From JANQPX01 sp039197065 (GTDB lineage: Bacteria > Pseudomonadota > Alphaproteobacteria > Geminicoccales > Geminicoccaceae), in NCBI GenBank assembly GCA_039197065.1, contig JBCCUL010000004.1, positions 1 to 64,000 of the forward strand: a DNA stretch of 64,000 bases, written 5' to 3'. Shown here one piece after another: positions 44,297 through 52,726 of this stretch (the stretch's first letter is position 1; each line of letters opens with the position of its first letter). A program made the translations under genes and the position numbers. The notes under the pieces were generated by a model. It saw only the letters and a program-made list of their open reading frames with translations, was not told the DNA's origin and made no database searches.

Positions 44297-46289
44297 GGCT
44301 GAACGTTACGGTGATGGCCCGATCCGTGCACCATCCGGATCGGGCCGCATCGTTCAGACAAGAGAGCGGACATCCACGCTCTCGCTTCTTTTCGCAGCCT
44401 TCGCTCTATGTCTTCCGGCCGCCGATGAGGCCAAGGCCGCTGATGAGAGCTATCGGGATGCGCTGATCGCCGAGGCCGAAGCGCTCGACCTTGCGGCGGC
44501 GCCGGCTTGGCAGGCCCTCCTTCATTATCGCCCCGATTGGATCGTATCCGGGCATCACAGCCTGATCGACAGTCCCGGATTTTTCCTGGCCATCGACGGC
44601 AAGACCGACCGGAAGGCGGAGCTTGCTGCGACGCTTAGCGCTTTTTTCGAACCTCCGTCCGCCGATGAGGCAGAGCAGCATCCGCAATGCGCCTACATCG
44701 CCCGTTATCGCTGGCTGAAAGATCGCCTTGCGTTCGATCCCGAACATCTCGAAGAGCAGCCCTGCCCTAACTTCGAGGCCTGGGCCAACACCATCGATGC
44801 GGAAGCGGCAACGCTGATTTTCCCCGCTGCCTATCTCAACAATCCAGCCTCGATGTTCGGTCACACGCTCCTTCGCCTGGACCGCCCGGATCAGACCGAG
44901 GATACCCGCCTCCTCTCCTACGCTGTGAACTACGGCGCTGAGACCGGCGAAGACAATGGCTTTCTGTTCGCCTTTCTCGGCCTCACCGGCGGCTACCCCG
45001 GCACCTACTCGGTCGAGCCCTATTACGAGCTGGTGAAGCGCTACAGCGACATCGAGAACCGCGACATCCATGAGTATCAGCTCGATCTTTCCGCCGAAGA
45101 GGTCGCCAAGATGGTGGCCCATCTCTGGGAGATGCGCGGTCACTGGAGCGAATACTACTTCTTCGACGAGAACTGCTCCTATCAGCTCCTGTTTCTTCTG
45201 GATGTGGCCAGGCCATCGCTCGATCTCGCCAGCAAATTCTCGCTGCATGTCATCCCCGTGGACAGCGTGCGCGCGGTGCTGGAGCAAGAGGGCCTGTTCA
45301 AAAAGGCGACGTTTCGGCCCTCCGGCCAGACCAGGATCAGCCAGGGTCTCGCAGCACTCACCCCTTACGGACGACAAGTCGTCAAAGACCTCGCCGTCGG
45401 CGCGTCAGCCCCGGATGATTTGGACAGCGATCGTACGCCGGCGAGGCGTGCAGCACTGCTCGAACTCGCCGAGACCTTCGTCACCCATCAGATGACCACG
45501 GGCGATCTCGAGCGCAGCGACGGCGCCTCGCGCGCCTTGTCCCTGCTGCGCGCACGCAGCGAGATAGACGACGCCTCCGATCTGCCGCCGGTCAAGGCGC
45601 CCGAAACGCGGCCGGATCAGGGACACGCCTCCGCCCGCGCCGGCATCGGCTTCGGCACGCGCGACGGCCGGCCCTTCGCCTCCTTTCGCCTGCGCCCTGC
45701 CTACCATGACGATCTCGATCCCAGCGGCGGTTACGTGCCGGGCGCTGCCATCGACTTTCTGGCCTTCGATTTCCGCTACTACCGGGACGGTGACGCGCCG
45801 CTCCTGGAAAAATTCACCGGCGTCGGCATCCGCTCGATGACGCCGAGAAACGCGCTGATCCGGCCCATCTCCTGGCATCTGAATGTCGGCATCGAGCGCA
45901 TGCGCGTGAAGAACACCGACGAGGAAGGGGCGCTGATCGCCTCAGCGGGAGGCGGGGCGGGCCTCAGTTCCAGCCTCGGCGCCGGCGATATCTGGTCGGC
46001 GACCTTCGATGCCGACGTCACCGGCGGCGAGGATTGCGATCGCAGCTGCAGCCTGAATGCCGGCCCCGCCCTCTCGCTGCTCTGGCCGATGACCGATCGA
46101 GCGACCTTCCTCGCATCCGCGCGCTATCAGCTTCGCTTCGGCGAAAAGACCAGGGACCGGTATCAGTTCCGCCTCGGCCAGAGTTTCGGCATCGGCAAAA
46201 ATCTGGCATTCAAGCTCGAAGCCGGGCTGGAAGATGAAGGCAGTGGCCCGGAGCCGACCTTTCTGACCTGGCTGGATTGGTATTTTTGA
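44295..46289 (+). CDS. DUF4105 (Lnb N-terminal-like) outer-membrane protein
   Basis: A 664-residue exported protein. A signal peptide lies near residues 28-48 (TLSLLFAAFALCLPAADEAKA). The DUF4105 / Lnb N-terminal periplasmic domain follows, with FPAAYLNNPASMFGHTLLRL near residue 175 and YYFFDENCSYQLLFLLDVA near residue 290; His and Cys in these motifs suggest a papain-like fold, although activity is unproven. The last ~220 residues alternate like a beta barrel and end with an aromatic residue (FLTWLDWYF). The only in-frame start is GTG 44295, with a weak ribosome site and two hairpins in the first 60 bases. The stop overlaps the next gene (TGATG). Confidence 0.82.
   Translation: MAERYGDGPIRAPSGSGRIVQTRERTSTLSLLFAAFALCLPAADEAKAADESYRDALIAEAEALDLAAAPAWQALLHYRPDWIVSGHHSLIDSPGFFLAIDGKTDRKAELAATLSAFFEPPSADEAEQHPQCAYIARYRWLKDRLAFDPEHLEEQPCPNFEAWANTIDAEAATLIFPAAYLNNPASMFGHTLLRLDRPDQTEDTRLLSYAVNYGAETGEDNGFLFAFLGLTGGYPGTYSVEPYYELVKRYSDIENRDIHEYQLDLSAEEVAKMVAHLWEMRGHWSEYYFFDENCSYQLLFLLDVARPSLDLASKFSLHVIPVDSVRAVLEQEGLFKKATFRPSGQTRISQGLAALTPYGRQVVKDLAVGASAPDDLDSDRTPARRAALLELAETFVTHQMTTGDLERSDGASRALSLLRARSEIDDASDLPPVKAPETRPDQGHASARAGIGFGTRDGRPFASFRLRPAYHDDLDPSGGYVPGAAIDFLAFDFRYYRDGDAPLLEKFTGVGIRSMTPRNALIRPISWHLNVGIERMRVKNTDEEGALIASAGGGAGLSSSLGAGDIWSATFDADVTGGEDCDRSCSLNAGPALSLLWPMTDRATFLASARYQLRFGEKTRDRYQFRLGQSFGIGKNLAFKLEAGLEDEGSGPEPTFLTWLDWYF
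44316..44346 (+). terminator. GC-rich hairpin with perfect 11-bp arms
   Basis: GGCCCGATCCG (44316-44326) and CGGATCGGGCC (44336-44346) pair perfectly around a 9-base loop. It lies within the first codons of the DUF4105 gene and could be an attenuator after the DUF3015 gene. No T-run follows. Confidence 0.35.
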
Positions 46290-47149
46290 TGTTTTCCCGC
46301 CTCGCCGTGGTTTGGTTGCTCGTCATCGCCTTTTCCGGCTGCACCGGACTGTTCTTCCAGCCCATGAGGGCGCATGTCGTCGACCCTGAGACGATGGGCT
46401 TCGTCTATGACGATGTGAATTTCGAGGCGGCCGACGGCACCAGGCTCCACGGCTGGTTCTTTCCGGCCAAGGGGGAGCGCATCGGCAGCGTCCTGTTCCT
46501 GCATGGCAATGCCGAGAATATCAGCACGCATTTCGCCAATGTCGCCTGGCTTGCCGAAGCCGGCATCGATGCGTTCGTCTTCGATTATCGCGGCTATGGC
46601 AAATCCGAAGGCGACCCGACGCTCGAAGGCCTGCACCTCGATGCGGCAGCAGCCCTGGACACCCTGATCGCCATGGACGGCGTCGAGCCCGAGCGCATCG
46701 CCGTCTTCGGACAGAGCCTGGGCGGCGCCATTGCGCTCCACATGGTCGCCGAAACACCGCACAAAGAGCAGCTCGCCGGCCTCGTCGTCGAAGGCGCTTT
46801 TTCCGGCTATCGGTCGATCGCCCGGGAGAAACTCGCCAAGTTCTGGCTGACCTGGCCGCTTCAAGGACCGCTCGGCCTGACCATCGATGACAGCTTCAGC
46901 CCCATTCGCGCCGCCGTTGATCTGGCCCCCCTGCCGCTTCTTATCATCCATGGACAAAAGGATCAGGTGATCCCGCCACACCATGGCGAGGCCCTTTTCG
47001 ATGCGGCGGGTGAACCCAAGACCATCTGGCGGCCGCCGAATGCGGGACATATTCAAGCCCTCGCCAACCTCCAGATGCGCGACCGGCTCAAGGCTTATCT
47101 GACGTCAATTTTTACGGGCGAGACACCTGAAACACGCATGCGCGAATAA
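46289..47149 (+). CDS. Alpha/beta hydrolase, probable lipoprotein
   Basis: A 286-residue serine hydrolase. The N-terminus is a lipoprotein signal ending VIAFSGC. Active-site motifs are VLFLHGNAENIS (oxyanion region), FGQSLGGAIALHM with the nucleophilic Ser near residue 150, an aspartate in IHGQKDQVIPPHHG and a histidine in PPNAGHIQ. These match the BEM46/ABHD13-like and lysophospholipase-like hydrolases. Membrane anchoring suggests a lipid or ester substrate in the envelope. It overlaps the DUF4105 stop by one base (TGATG), so it belongs to the same operon as the DUF3015 and DUF4105 genes. Confidence 0.88.
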   Translation: MFSRLAVVWLLVIAFSGCTGLFFQPMRAHVVDPETMGFVYDDVNFEAADGTRLHGWFFPAKGERIGSVLFLHGNAENISTHFANVAWLAEAGIDAFVFDYRGYGKSEGDPTLEGLHLDAAAALDTLIAMDGVEPERIAVFGQSLGGAIALHMVAETPHKEQLAGLVVEGAFSGYRSIAREKLAKFWLTWPLQGPLGLTIDDSFSPIRAAVDLAPLPLLIIHGQKDQVIPPHHGEALFDAAGEPKTIWRPPNAGHIQALANLQMRDRLKAYLTSIFTGETPETRMRE

Positions 47150-47179
47150 CGAGTTTCTGCGGTTAACCTCCTGCATCGC

Positions 47180-47207
47180 TTGACATAGCAGGCTGCTCAG
47201 ATAGCTT
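47180..47207 (+). promoter_or_regulatory. Candidate dapD promoter
   Basis: TTGACA (47180-47185) and TAGCTT (47202-47207) with a 16-base spacer, about 54 bases before the dapD ATG. Confidence 0.4.
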
Positions 47208-47217
47208 ACCGAAACCT

Positions 47218-47234
47218 CGCCTTCACTGAAGGCG
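47218..47234 (+). other. Leader hairpin before dapD
   Basis: CGCCTTC (47218-47224) pairs with GAAGGCG (47228-47234), loop ACT, followed by GGCTCTTTCTATT. It sits between the candidate promoter and the start codon and might attenuate dapD, or be chance. Confidence 0.35.
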
Positions 47235-47260
47235 GGCTCTTTCTATTGGAACGCTTCGAC

Positions 47261-48103
47261 ATGGACACTACCGCTCTCAGCAGCGCAATCGAAGACGCCT
47301 TCGAGCAGCGCGATCACGTCAATGCCGACACGTCGGGGCCCGTGCGCGCGGCCGTCGACGAAGCGCTTCAAGCGCTGGATAAAGGGACATGTCGCGTCGC
47401 CGAAAAGGTCGACGGTGAATGGCGGGTCAATCAGTGGCTGAAGAAGGCGGTCCTCCTCTCCTTCCGCCTCAATCCGATGGCCAGGATCAGCGGTGCGCCG
47501 GGCGGCGCGTCCTGGTGGGACAAGGTGCCCTCAAAATTCGCCGGCTGGTCGGACGCCGACTTCGCCAATTCAGGTTTCCGAGCCGTTCCCGGCTCCGTCG
47601 TCCGCCATTCCGCGCATATCGCACCCGACGTCGTGCTGATGCCGTCCTTCGTCAATCTCGGCGCCTATGTCGACAGCGGCACCATGGTCGATACCTGGGC
47701 GACCGTCGGCTCCTGCGCGCAAATCGGCAAGAACGTGCATCTCTCAGGCGGCGTGGGCATCGGCGGCGTCTTGGAGCCGTTGCAGGCTGGCCCTGTGATC
47801 ATCGAAGACAACTGCTTCATCGGCGCGCGCTCCGAGGTGGTCGAAGGCGTGGTGGTCGAAGAGGGCGCTGTCCTGGCGATGGGCGTGTTCATCAGCTCAT
47901 CGACCAAGATCATCGACCGGTCGACCGGCGAAATCCACTATGGCCGGGTGCCAGCCTATTCCGTGGTCGTCCCGGGCGCTCTGCCCGGCGCCCCCCTGCC
48001 GAACGGCGAGCCCGGCCCCAGCCTGGCCTGCGCCGTGATCGTCAAGCGCGTGGACGCGCGCACCCGCGAAAAGACCGCCATCAACGAACTGCTGAGAACA
48101 TGA
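47261..48103 (+). CDS. dapD: Tetrahydrodipicolinate N-succinyltransferase
   Basis: Lysine / diaminopimelate pathway enzyme that succinylates tetrahydrodipicolinate. The 280-residue chain has an N-terminal helical domain (SSAIEDAFEQRDHVN, VNQWLKKAVLLSFRL) and a left-handed beta-helix of hexapeptide repeats (VLMPSFVNLGAYVDSGTMVD, VHLSGGVGIGGVLEPLQAGP, NCFIGARSEVVEGV), as in all DapD. The ATG at 47261 gives a normal N-terminus; a TTG 15 bases upstream is not preferred. The stop overlaps the dapE start (ATGA), so the second lysine-pathway gene is coupled. Confidence 0.96.
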   Translation: MDTTALSSAIEDAFEQRDHVNADTSGPVRAAVDEALQALDKGTCRVAEKVDGEWRVNQWLKKAVLLSFRLNPMARISGAPGGASWWDKVPSKFAGWSDADFANSGFRAVPGSVVRHSAHIAPDVVLMPSFVNLGAYVDSGTMVDTWATVGSCAQIGKNVHLSGGVGIGGVLEPLQAGPVIIEDNCFIGARSEVVEGVVVEEGAVLAMGVFISSSTKIIDRSTGEIHYGRVPAYSVVVPGALPGAPLPNGEPGPSLACAVIVKRVDARTREKTAINELLRT

Positions 48104-49341
48104 GCGTTGCTGCAAGACGGGATCGTCTGTCCGGTTTGAGCGAGCCCGCCAACGACACCGAACCTTCAGGCCTGGCAACAGATCAGGCCCTGCCCGTCGA
48201 CGCCGTCGACCCGGTTGCCGTCAGCCAGACGCTGATCCGCTGCCGAAGCGTGACGCCTGCCGATGACGGCGCACTCGGTGTGATCGAACGGGCGCTCACG
48301 CCGCTCGGCTTCGAATGCCATCGTCTGACCTTCGAAGGCGAGGGCTCGCCGCCGATCCGGAACCTCTACGCGCGCCTCGGCACCGGTTCGCCGCATCTCT
48401 GCTTCGCCGGCCATACGGACGTGGTGCCGACAGGCGATCGGGAGGCCTGGAGCGTCGATCCGTTTGCAGGCGAGATCGTCAACGGCCAGCTTTTCGGACG
48501 CGGCGCCGTCGACATGAAAGGCGCGATCGGCTGTTTCATCGCCGCCGTCGCCCGCTTCGTCAAGGATGCCGGCCCCGCCGGCTCGGTGAGTTTCCTGATC
48601 ACCGGCGACGAGGAGGGCCCTGCGGTCAACGGCACGGTGAAGGTGCTGGACTGGCTGAAGGCCCGGGGCGAAGCGATCGATGCCTGCGTGGTCGGCGAGC
48701 CGACCAACCCGGACAAGCTCGGCGATATGATCAAGATCGGCAGGCGGGGCTCGCTTTCCGGCTTCCTGAAGGTCACAGGCACACAGGGCCATGTCGCCTA
48801 CCCGCATCGCGCCGACAACCCGATCACCCAGCTTGCCGCCATGCTCAGAGCGCTTTCCGAGCCGCTTGACGAGGGGACGGAGCATTTCCCACCCTCTATG
48901 CTGGTGCCGACCACCTTCGATGTCGGCAATGATGCGACCAACGTCATCCCCGGCGAGGCGCGAGCGAACTTCAACATCCGCTTCAATGACTTGCACACGC
49001 CTGAAAAACTGAAGGCGTGGCTGCATGAAAAGCTCGATGCCGTCGGCGGCGACTACGAGCTTCGGACGCGCTGCTCTGGGCCGGCCTTTCTGACCCAGCC
49101 CGGCCCCCTGACCGAGCTGATGCAGACCGTGATTCAGGACGAGCTTGGCGTCACGCCCGAACTTTCCACATCCGGCGGCACCTCCGATGCCCGCTTCATC
49201 AAAGATATCTGTCCGGTGATCGAGTTCGGCCTGGTCGGCCAGACCATGCATCAGGTGGACGAGCGCGTCGATGTTGCCGACCTGGAGGCTCTGACCGGCG
49301 TTTATCACCGTCTGCTCAGGACCTATGTCGGCACAATCTGA
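48100..49341 (+). CDS. dapE: Succinyl-diaminopimelate desuccinylase
   Basis: Zinc/cobalt metallohydrolase of the M20 family that removes succinate from N-succinyl-LL-diaminopimelate, two steps after DapD. The 413-residue chain carries the metal ligands in FAGHTDVVPTGD, GRGAVDMKGAIG, TGDEEGPAVNGT and GLVGQTMHQVDERVD, and a dimerisation domain near residues 215-330. The N-terminal ~35 residues (SVAARRDRLSGLSEPANDTE) are a polar extension not usual in the family; an in-frame upstream extension to 47419 is rejected because ATG 48100 overlaps the dapD stop. The next gene starts within its last codons. Confidence 0.96.
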   Translation: MSVAARRDRLSGLSEPANDTEPSGLATDQALPVDAVDPVAVSQTLIRCRSVTPADDGALGVIERALTPLGFECHRLTFEGEGSPPIRNLYARLGTGSPHLCFAGHTDVVPTGDREAWSVDPFAGEIVNGQLFGRGAVDMKGAIGCFIAAVARFVKDAGPAGSVSFLITGDEEGPAVNGTVKVLDWLKARGEAIDACVVGEPTNPDKLGDMIKIGRRGSLSGFLKVTGTQGHVAYPHRADNPITQLAAMLRALSEPLDEGTEHFPPSMLVPTTFDVGNDATNVIPGEARANFNIRFNDLHTPEKLKAWLHEKLDAVGGDYELRTRCSGPAFLTQPGPLTELMQTVIQDELGVTPELSTSGGTSDARFIKDICPVIEFGLVGQTMHQVDERVDVADLEALTGVYHRLLRTYVGTI

Positions 49342-49903
49342 TATCATGCCGGACCGGCAAGAAATTCTCGCCTCGCTTTACGGAGCCTGGCGGCTTGCCT
49401 GCTTCGACGAAAATGGCATGAGCTCCTTCAACATTTCGGTCGAAGGGTTCTGGAGATCATTTTTTGCCGCGGTCATCCTGGCGCCATTCTACCTGATGTC
49501 CGTCAGCCATGATCTGATCATGCCGGAAGGCGGCTTTTCCTTCTGGGCGACACTTGTTCATTTCGGCACCTATGCAGCAGGCTGGGTCATCTTCCCGCTG
49601 GTCGCCTTTTTCGCGACAGACCTGTTGTCGCTCGGACACCGCTTCACCGCGCTCGTCGTCGCCGTCAATTGGAGCAGCGTTCTGATCGTTAGCTTCTTCA
49701 TGGCGACCGGCCTGATCACAACATTTTTGCAGGGCGGCGCCGCTTATGTTTTTGGGGTCGCTGTGACGACGGCCGTCATCGTCTATCACTGGTTCGTCAT
49801 GCGCACTGCGCTTGAAACGACGACGATGATCGCCATGGCCTTCGTCCTGTTCAATCTTGTCCTAAGCGGCATGTTGGTCCTGGCTGCCGACAGACTGATT
49901 TGA
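49325..49903 (+). CDS. Multi-pass membrane protein of unknown function
   Basis: A 192-residue integral membrane protein, not recognised with certainty. After a polar start with LASLYGAWRLACFDENGMSS come about five hydrophobic segments, the first near residue 45 (FFAAVILAPFYLMSV) and the last near 175 (LVLSGMLVLAADRLI). It overlaps the dapE 3' end by 17 bases; ATG 49325 has AGGA 4-5 bases upstream and ATG 49346 is an alternative. Its place after dapE suggests co-transcription, but no link to lysine synthesis is visible. Confidence 0.7.
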   Translation: MSAQSDIMPDRQEILASLYGAWRLACFDENGMSSFNISVEGFWRSFFAAVILAPFYLMSVSHDLIMPEGGFSFWATLVHFGTYAAGWVIFPLVAFFATDLLSLGHRFTALVVAVNWSSVLIVSFFMATGLITTFLQGGAAYVFGVAVTTAVIVYHWFVMRTALETTTMIAMAFVLFNLVLSGMLVLAADRLI

Positions 49904-49969
49904 TAGGCAAAACGGGTCCAGCCCCTATGAGGGCGAGCTTCTGAATCTCGACATGGAGCCGTAGCCGCT

Positions 49970-50881
49970 TTGAGCAACAACATCACCTTCATCGGTCTCG
50001 GCAATCTCGGCTGCCATCTGGCAGGCAGTTTGCTCAAGGCTGGTTTCTCGCTCACGGTTCATGATCTCGATGAGGGGGCGGCAGCCCCCCTGGTTGACAA
50101 AGGGGCACGGTTTGCGCCGACGCTGAAGGACGCGGCCCAAGGAGCGGACGTCGTCATCACCTGTCTGCCCTCACCCGCAGCAACCGAAACCGTCCTCACC
50201 AGCAACGACGGCATCTTCGTCAATCTCGGCCCTGGCGCGATCTGGATCGAGATGAGCACCAACGACCCCGAAGCCATCAAGGCACTGGCGAAAATAGCCG
50301 AAAATTACGGCGCCTCGACCCTCGAAGCGCCGGTGACCGGCGGGGTGCATCGGGCGGCGAGCGGCGAGATCACGGTTCTGGTCGGCGGTGACGAGGGGCT
50401 GTTTCGAGCGCATCTGCCGCTGTTCCAGGCGATGGGCGGCGAGGTCATCCATATGGGCGAACTCGGCCAGGCATCCGTGATCAAGGTGATCACCAACATG
50501 CTGGCCTTCATCCACCTGCTCGCCGCCGGCGAGGCGCTGACGCTCGCCAAATGCGCCGGCCTCGATCTCAAAAAGAGTTTCGATGCGATCAAAGCAAGCT
50601 CGGGCAACAGCTTCGTTCACAAGACCGAAAGCCAGGTGATTCTGAACGGCAGCTATGACATCGGCTTCACCATGGATCTGGTTCTGAAGGATCTTGGCAT
50701 CACCCAGAAGATCGCAAGCGAATGCGGCGTGCCGCTCGATCTCGCCGGCCTCACCGAGCAGACCTTCCGTCGCGCCAAGGGACATTTCGGCGGCGACGCC
50801 TGGTCGCCCAAGGTGGTGAAACTCCTCGAAGACGCGATGGGCATCGAGCTGCGCGCCAAAGGCTTCCCACCGAAGCTTTGA
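49970..50881 (+). CDS. 3-hydroxyisobutyrate dehydrogenase-like oxidoreductase
   Basis: A 303-residue beta-hydroxyacid dehydrogenase. The N-terminal Rossmann motif is ITFIGLGNLGCHLAGSLLKAGF, the next part VVITCLPSPAAT matches the family, the substrate-loop region EAPVTGGVHRAASGEITVLVGG is near residue 115, and the catalytic lysine is in GQASVIKVITNMLAF near residue 170. Substrates in this family include 3-hydroxyisobutyrate, tartronate semialdehyde and related acids; which one cannot be told. The start is TTG 49970 (GGAG 11 bases upstream), the only candidate in frame. Follows the membrane protein in the same direction. Confidence 0.87.
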   Translation: MSNNITFIGLGNLGCHLAGSLLKAGFSLTVHDLDEGAAAPLVDKGARFAPTLKDAAQGADVVITCLPSPAATETVLTSNDGIFVNLGPGAIWIEMSTNDPEAIKALAKIAENYGASTLEAPVTGGVHRAASGEITVLVGGDEGLFRAHLPLFQAMGGEVIHMGELGQASVIKVITNMLAFIHLLAAGEALTLAKCAGLDLKKSFDAIKASSGNSFVHKTESQVILNGSYDIGFTMDLVLKDLGITQKIASECGVPLDLAGLTEQTFRRAKGHFGGDAWSPKVVKLLEDAMGIELRAKGFPPKL

Positions 50882-50952
50882 GCGATTTGACGGGCGTCTT
50901 CTGCCTCTTATAGTCGCTGCTGGCAAAATCTAAACGCGAAAGTTGTTTTTCC

Positions 50953-51153
50953 TTGAGCGACTTCAGAGCAAAACTTGCTGCCGGCTTCTGCGTTTTCGTC
51001 TTGGCGGTTCTTTTCGCAGCTTTTCTCCCGGACTTGCCCTACTGGGCGAAGATCGCGGCTTCCGCCCTGTTTGGGTTCGCCGGGGTGACCTGCTATCGAT
51101 GGCTCTATGGTCGCTGGCGTCCAGTCCCGACATCGGAGAACGGCGAGCGCTGA
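50953..51153 (+). CDS. Possible small membrane protein
   Basis: A 66-residue frame opening with TTG. It encodes FRAKLAAGFCVFVLAVLFAA, a short loop (PDLPYWAKI) and a second hydrophobic stretch AASALFGFAGVTCYRW with a basic end, a plausible two-helix hairpin. No clear ribosome site was found, so the existence of the gene is uncertain. Confidence 0.4.
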   Translation: MSDFRAKLAAGFCVFVLAVLFAAFLPDLPYWAKIAASALFGFAGVTCYRWLYGRWRPVPTSENGER

Positions 51154-51225
51154 CAAGACACGACGCGCTTCGCCCGCCGTCTTAACATTTCCTTCATCAT
51201 TTATGGCCACTCTCAGCACATATCG

Positions 51226-51303
51226 AGTCCACGCGATCCTGGGAATCCGAGCCTCGCCAAACCTTTGCTGCGGGCGGGCGGATTCCCAGGATCGCGTGGA
51301 CCG
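51226..51303. repeat. Palindromic repeat family, copy 5 (perfect 23-bp arms)
   Basis: The arms at 51228-51250 (GTCCACGCGATCC … GGAATCCG) and 51280-51302 are exact reverse complements of 23 bases. The inner left segment is AGCCTCGCC and the right is GCGGGCGGG. It carries paired changes (CATGCG to CACGCG and CGCATG to CGCGTG) in both arms relative to copies 2 and 3, i.e. compensatory. Confidence 0.88.
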
Positions 51304-51451
51304 TGAAACATGTTGACATGGATAGGTGAACCAAGAGCTAACGGTCAGAAGAAGACTTGCCATCAGAAGAATGTCCCGGTGGTCTATCGATGGAAAGCTT
51401 TGCAGCTTGGATGAGGCTGCCCTTCACCGACGAATGCGTTAAGCTCGAAAC

Positions 51452-52726
51452 ATGCTCGACGCTCTGTTCGCCCGTATCGACGACCAGACCGAAGCGCTGA
51501 TCGCGCTGACCCAGGACCTTGTTCGCATCCCGACGGTCAACCCGCCCGGCGAGGGCTACGAGCCCTGCGCTCACCTGCTTGGCGACCGCCTGGAAAGAAA
51601 CGGCTTCGATGTCGCCTATATGCGCGCCGAGGGAAAGGTTGGGGACAGCGATCGCTATCCGCGCACCAACGTTGTCGCGCGCCTCGAGGGTGATGGTCCG
51701 GGTCGGACCGTCCACTTCAACGGTCATATCGATGTGGTCGAGGCCGGCCTCGGATGGAGCAAAGATCCCTTTGGCGGCGCCGTCCGCGACGGCCGGGTCT
51801 ATGGCCGTGGCACCTGCGACATGAAAGGCGGGATCGCGGCGTCCGTGATCGCGGCTGAAGCCATCCTCGCCGAAGGCATCAGCTTCAACGGCGCGATCGA
51901 GATTTCCGGTACGGTCGATGAGGAATCGGGCGGCTATGCCGGCGTCGCCCATCTCGCGGAGCAGGGCTTTTTTTCGAAGCCCAGGGTCGACCATGTGATC
52001 ATCCCCGAACCGCTCAATGTCGATCGGATCTGTATCGGTCATCGCGGCGTCTGGTGGGCGGAGATCGAAACCTTCGGCAAGATCGCGCACGGCTCCATGC
52101 CCTTTCTCGGCGATTGCGCGATCCGCCACATGGGCGCTGTGATGCGCGCCATGGAGGAACAGCTTCTTCCAGAGCTTGCGACCCGCCGAACCGGCATGCC
52201 GGTGGTGCCGGCGGGTGCGCGCCGTTCGACGCTGAACCTGGCCGCCATCCACGGCGGTTTGCCCGAGCAGATGGACGGCCTGCCCAGCCCAAACGTTCCC
52301 GATCGCTGCAAGCTTCTCCTGGACCGGCGTTTTCCGATTGAGGAAGACCTCGACGAGGTCAAGCGTGAGGTGATCGCCATTCTCGACGATCTGACGCGCA
52401 TTCGTCCCGGCTTTCGCTACAGCATCAAAGACGTGATGGAGGTCATGCCAACGCTGACACCGGACGATGCGGATGTGGTCAAAGCCGTGACCGAATCCAT
52501 AACCCGTGTGCTTGGCAAGCACCCGGAGCTGATCGTCTCGCCCGGCACCTATGACCAAAAGCATGTTCATCGCATCGGCCATCTTAAGGAGTGCATCGCC
52601 TACGGCCCGGGCATTCTCGACCTCGCTCATCAGCCAGACGAGTATGTCGAGATCGATCATCTGATCGCATCGGCGAAGGTGATGGCCTCATCGGCGCTTC
52701 GCCTCTTGGGGGTGCCGCTGCAGTGA
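51452..52726 (+). CDS. M20 family peptidase/deacylase (ArgE/DapE type)
   Basis: A 424-residue zinc metallohydrolase. Metal-binding motifs are HFNGHIDVVEAG, GRGTCDMKGGIA, TVDEESGGYAG and the terminal LAHQPDEYVEIDHL; the dimerisation domain lies near residues 190-310. It belongs to the acetylornithine deacetylase / succinyl-diaminopimelate desuccinylase superfamily, but dapE is already present at 48100, so this copy probably acts on another N-acyl amino acid or peptide. Its stop overlaps the P1 peptidase start (GTGA), and a peptide-binding protein follows, so a role in peptide or acylated amino acid use is likely. Confidence 0.9.
   Translation: MLDALFARIDDQTEALIALTQDLVRIPTVNPPGEGYEPCAHLLGDRLERNGFDVAYMRAEGKVGDSDRYPRTNVVARLEGDGPGRTVHFNGHIDVVEAGLGWSKDPFGGAVRDGRVYGRGTCDMKGGIAASVIAAEAILAEGISFNGAIEISGTVDEESGGYAGVAHLAEQGFFSKPRVDHVIIPEPLNVDRICIGHRGVWWAEIETFGKIAHGSMPFLGDCAIRHMGAVMRAMEEQLLPELATRRTGMPVVPAGARRSTLNLAAIHGGLPEQMDGLPSPNVPDRCKLLLDRRFPIEEDLDEVKREVIAILDDLTRIRPGFRYSIKDVMEVMPTLTPDDADVVKAVTESITRVLGKHPELIVSPGTYDQKHVHRIGHLKECIAYGPGILDLAHQPDEYVEIDHLIASAKVMASSALRLLGVPLQ

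Larger units (their letters stand above)
50882..51451. other. Intergenic region with a small gene candidate and one repeat
   Basis: 570 bases. Only a possible 66-residue membrane protein (50953-51153) and the fifth palindromic repeat (51226-51303) were seen. Confidence 0.55.

Noticed and set aside
47419..48099. Upstream extension of dapE by 227 codons
   Set aside because: It is the shadow of dapD in another frame; ATG 48100 is coupled to the dapD stop.
50943..51185. 80-codon frame overlapping the small membrane protein candidate
   Set aside because: It is in another frame, rich in arginine and serine, with no membrane or domain pattern; the 50953 frame is more protein-like.
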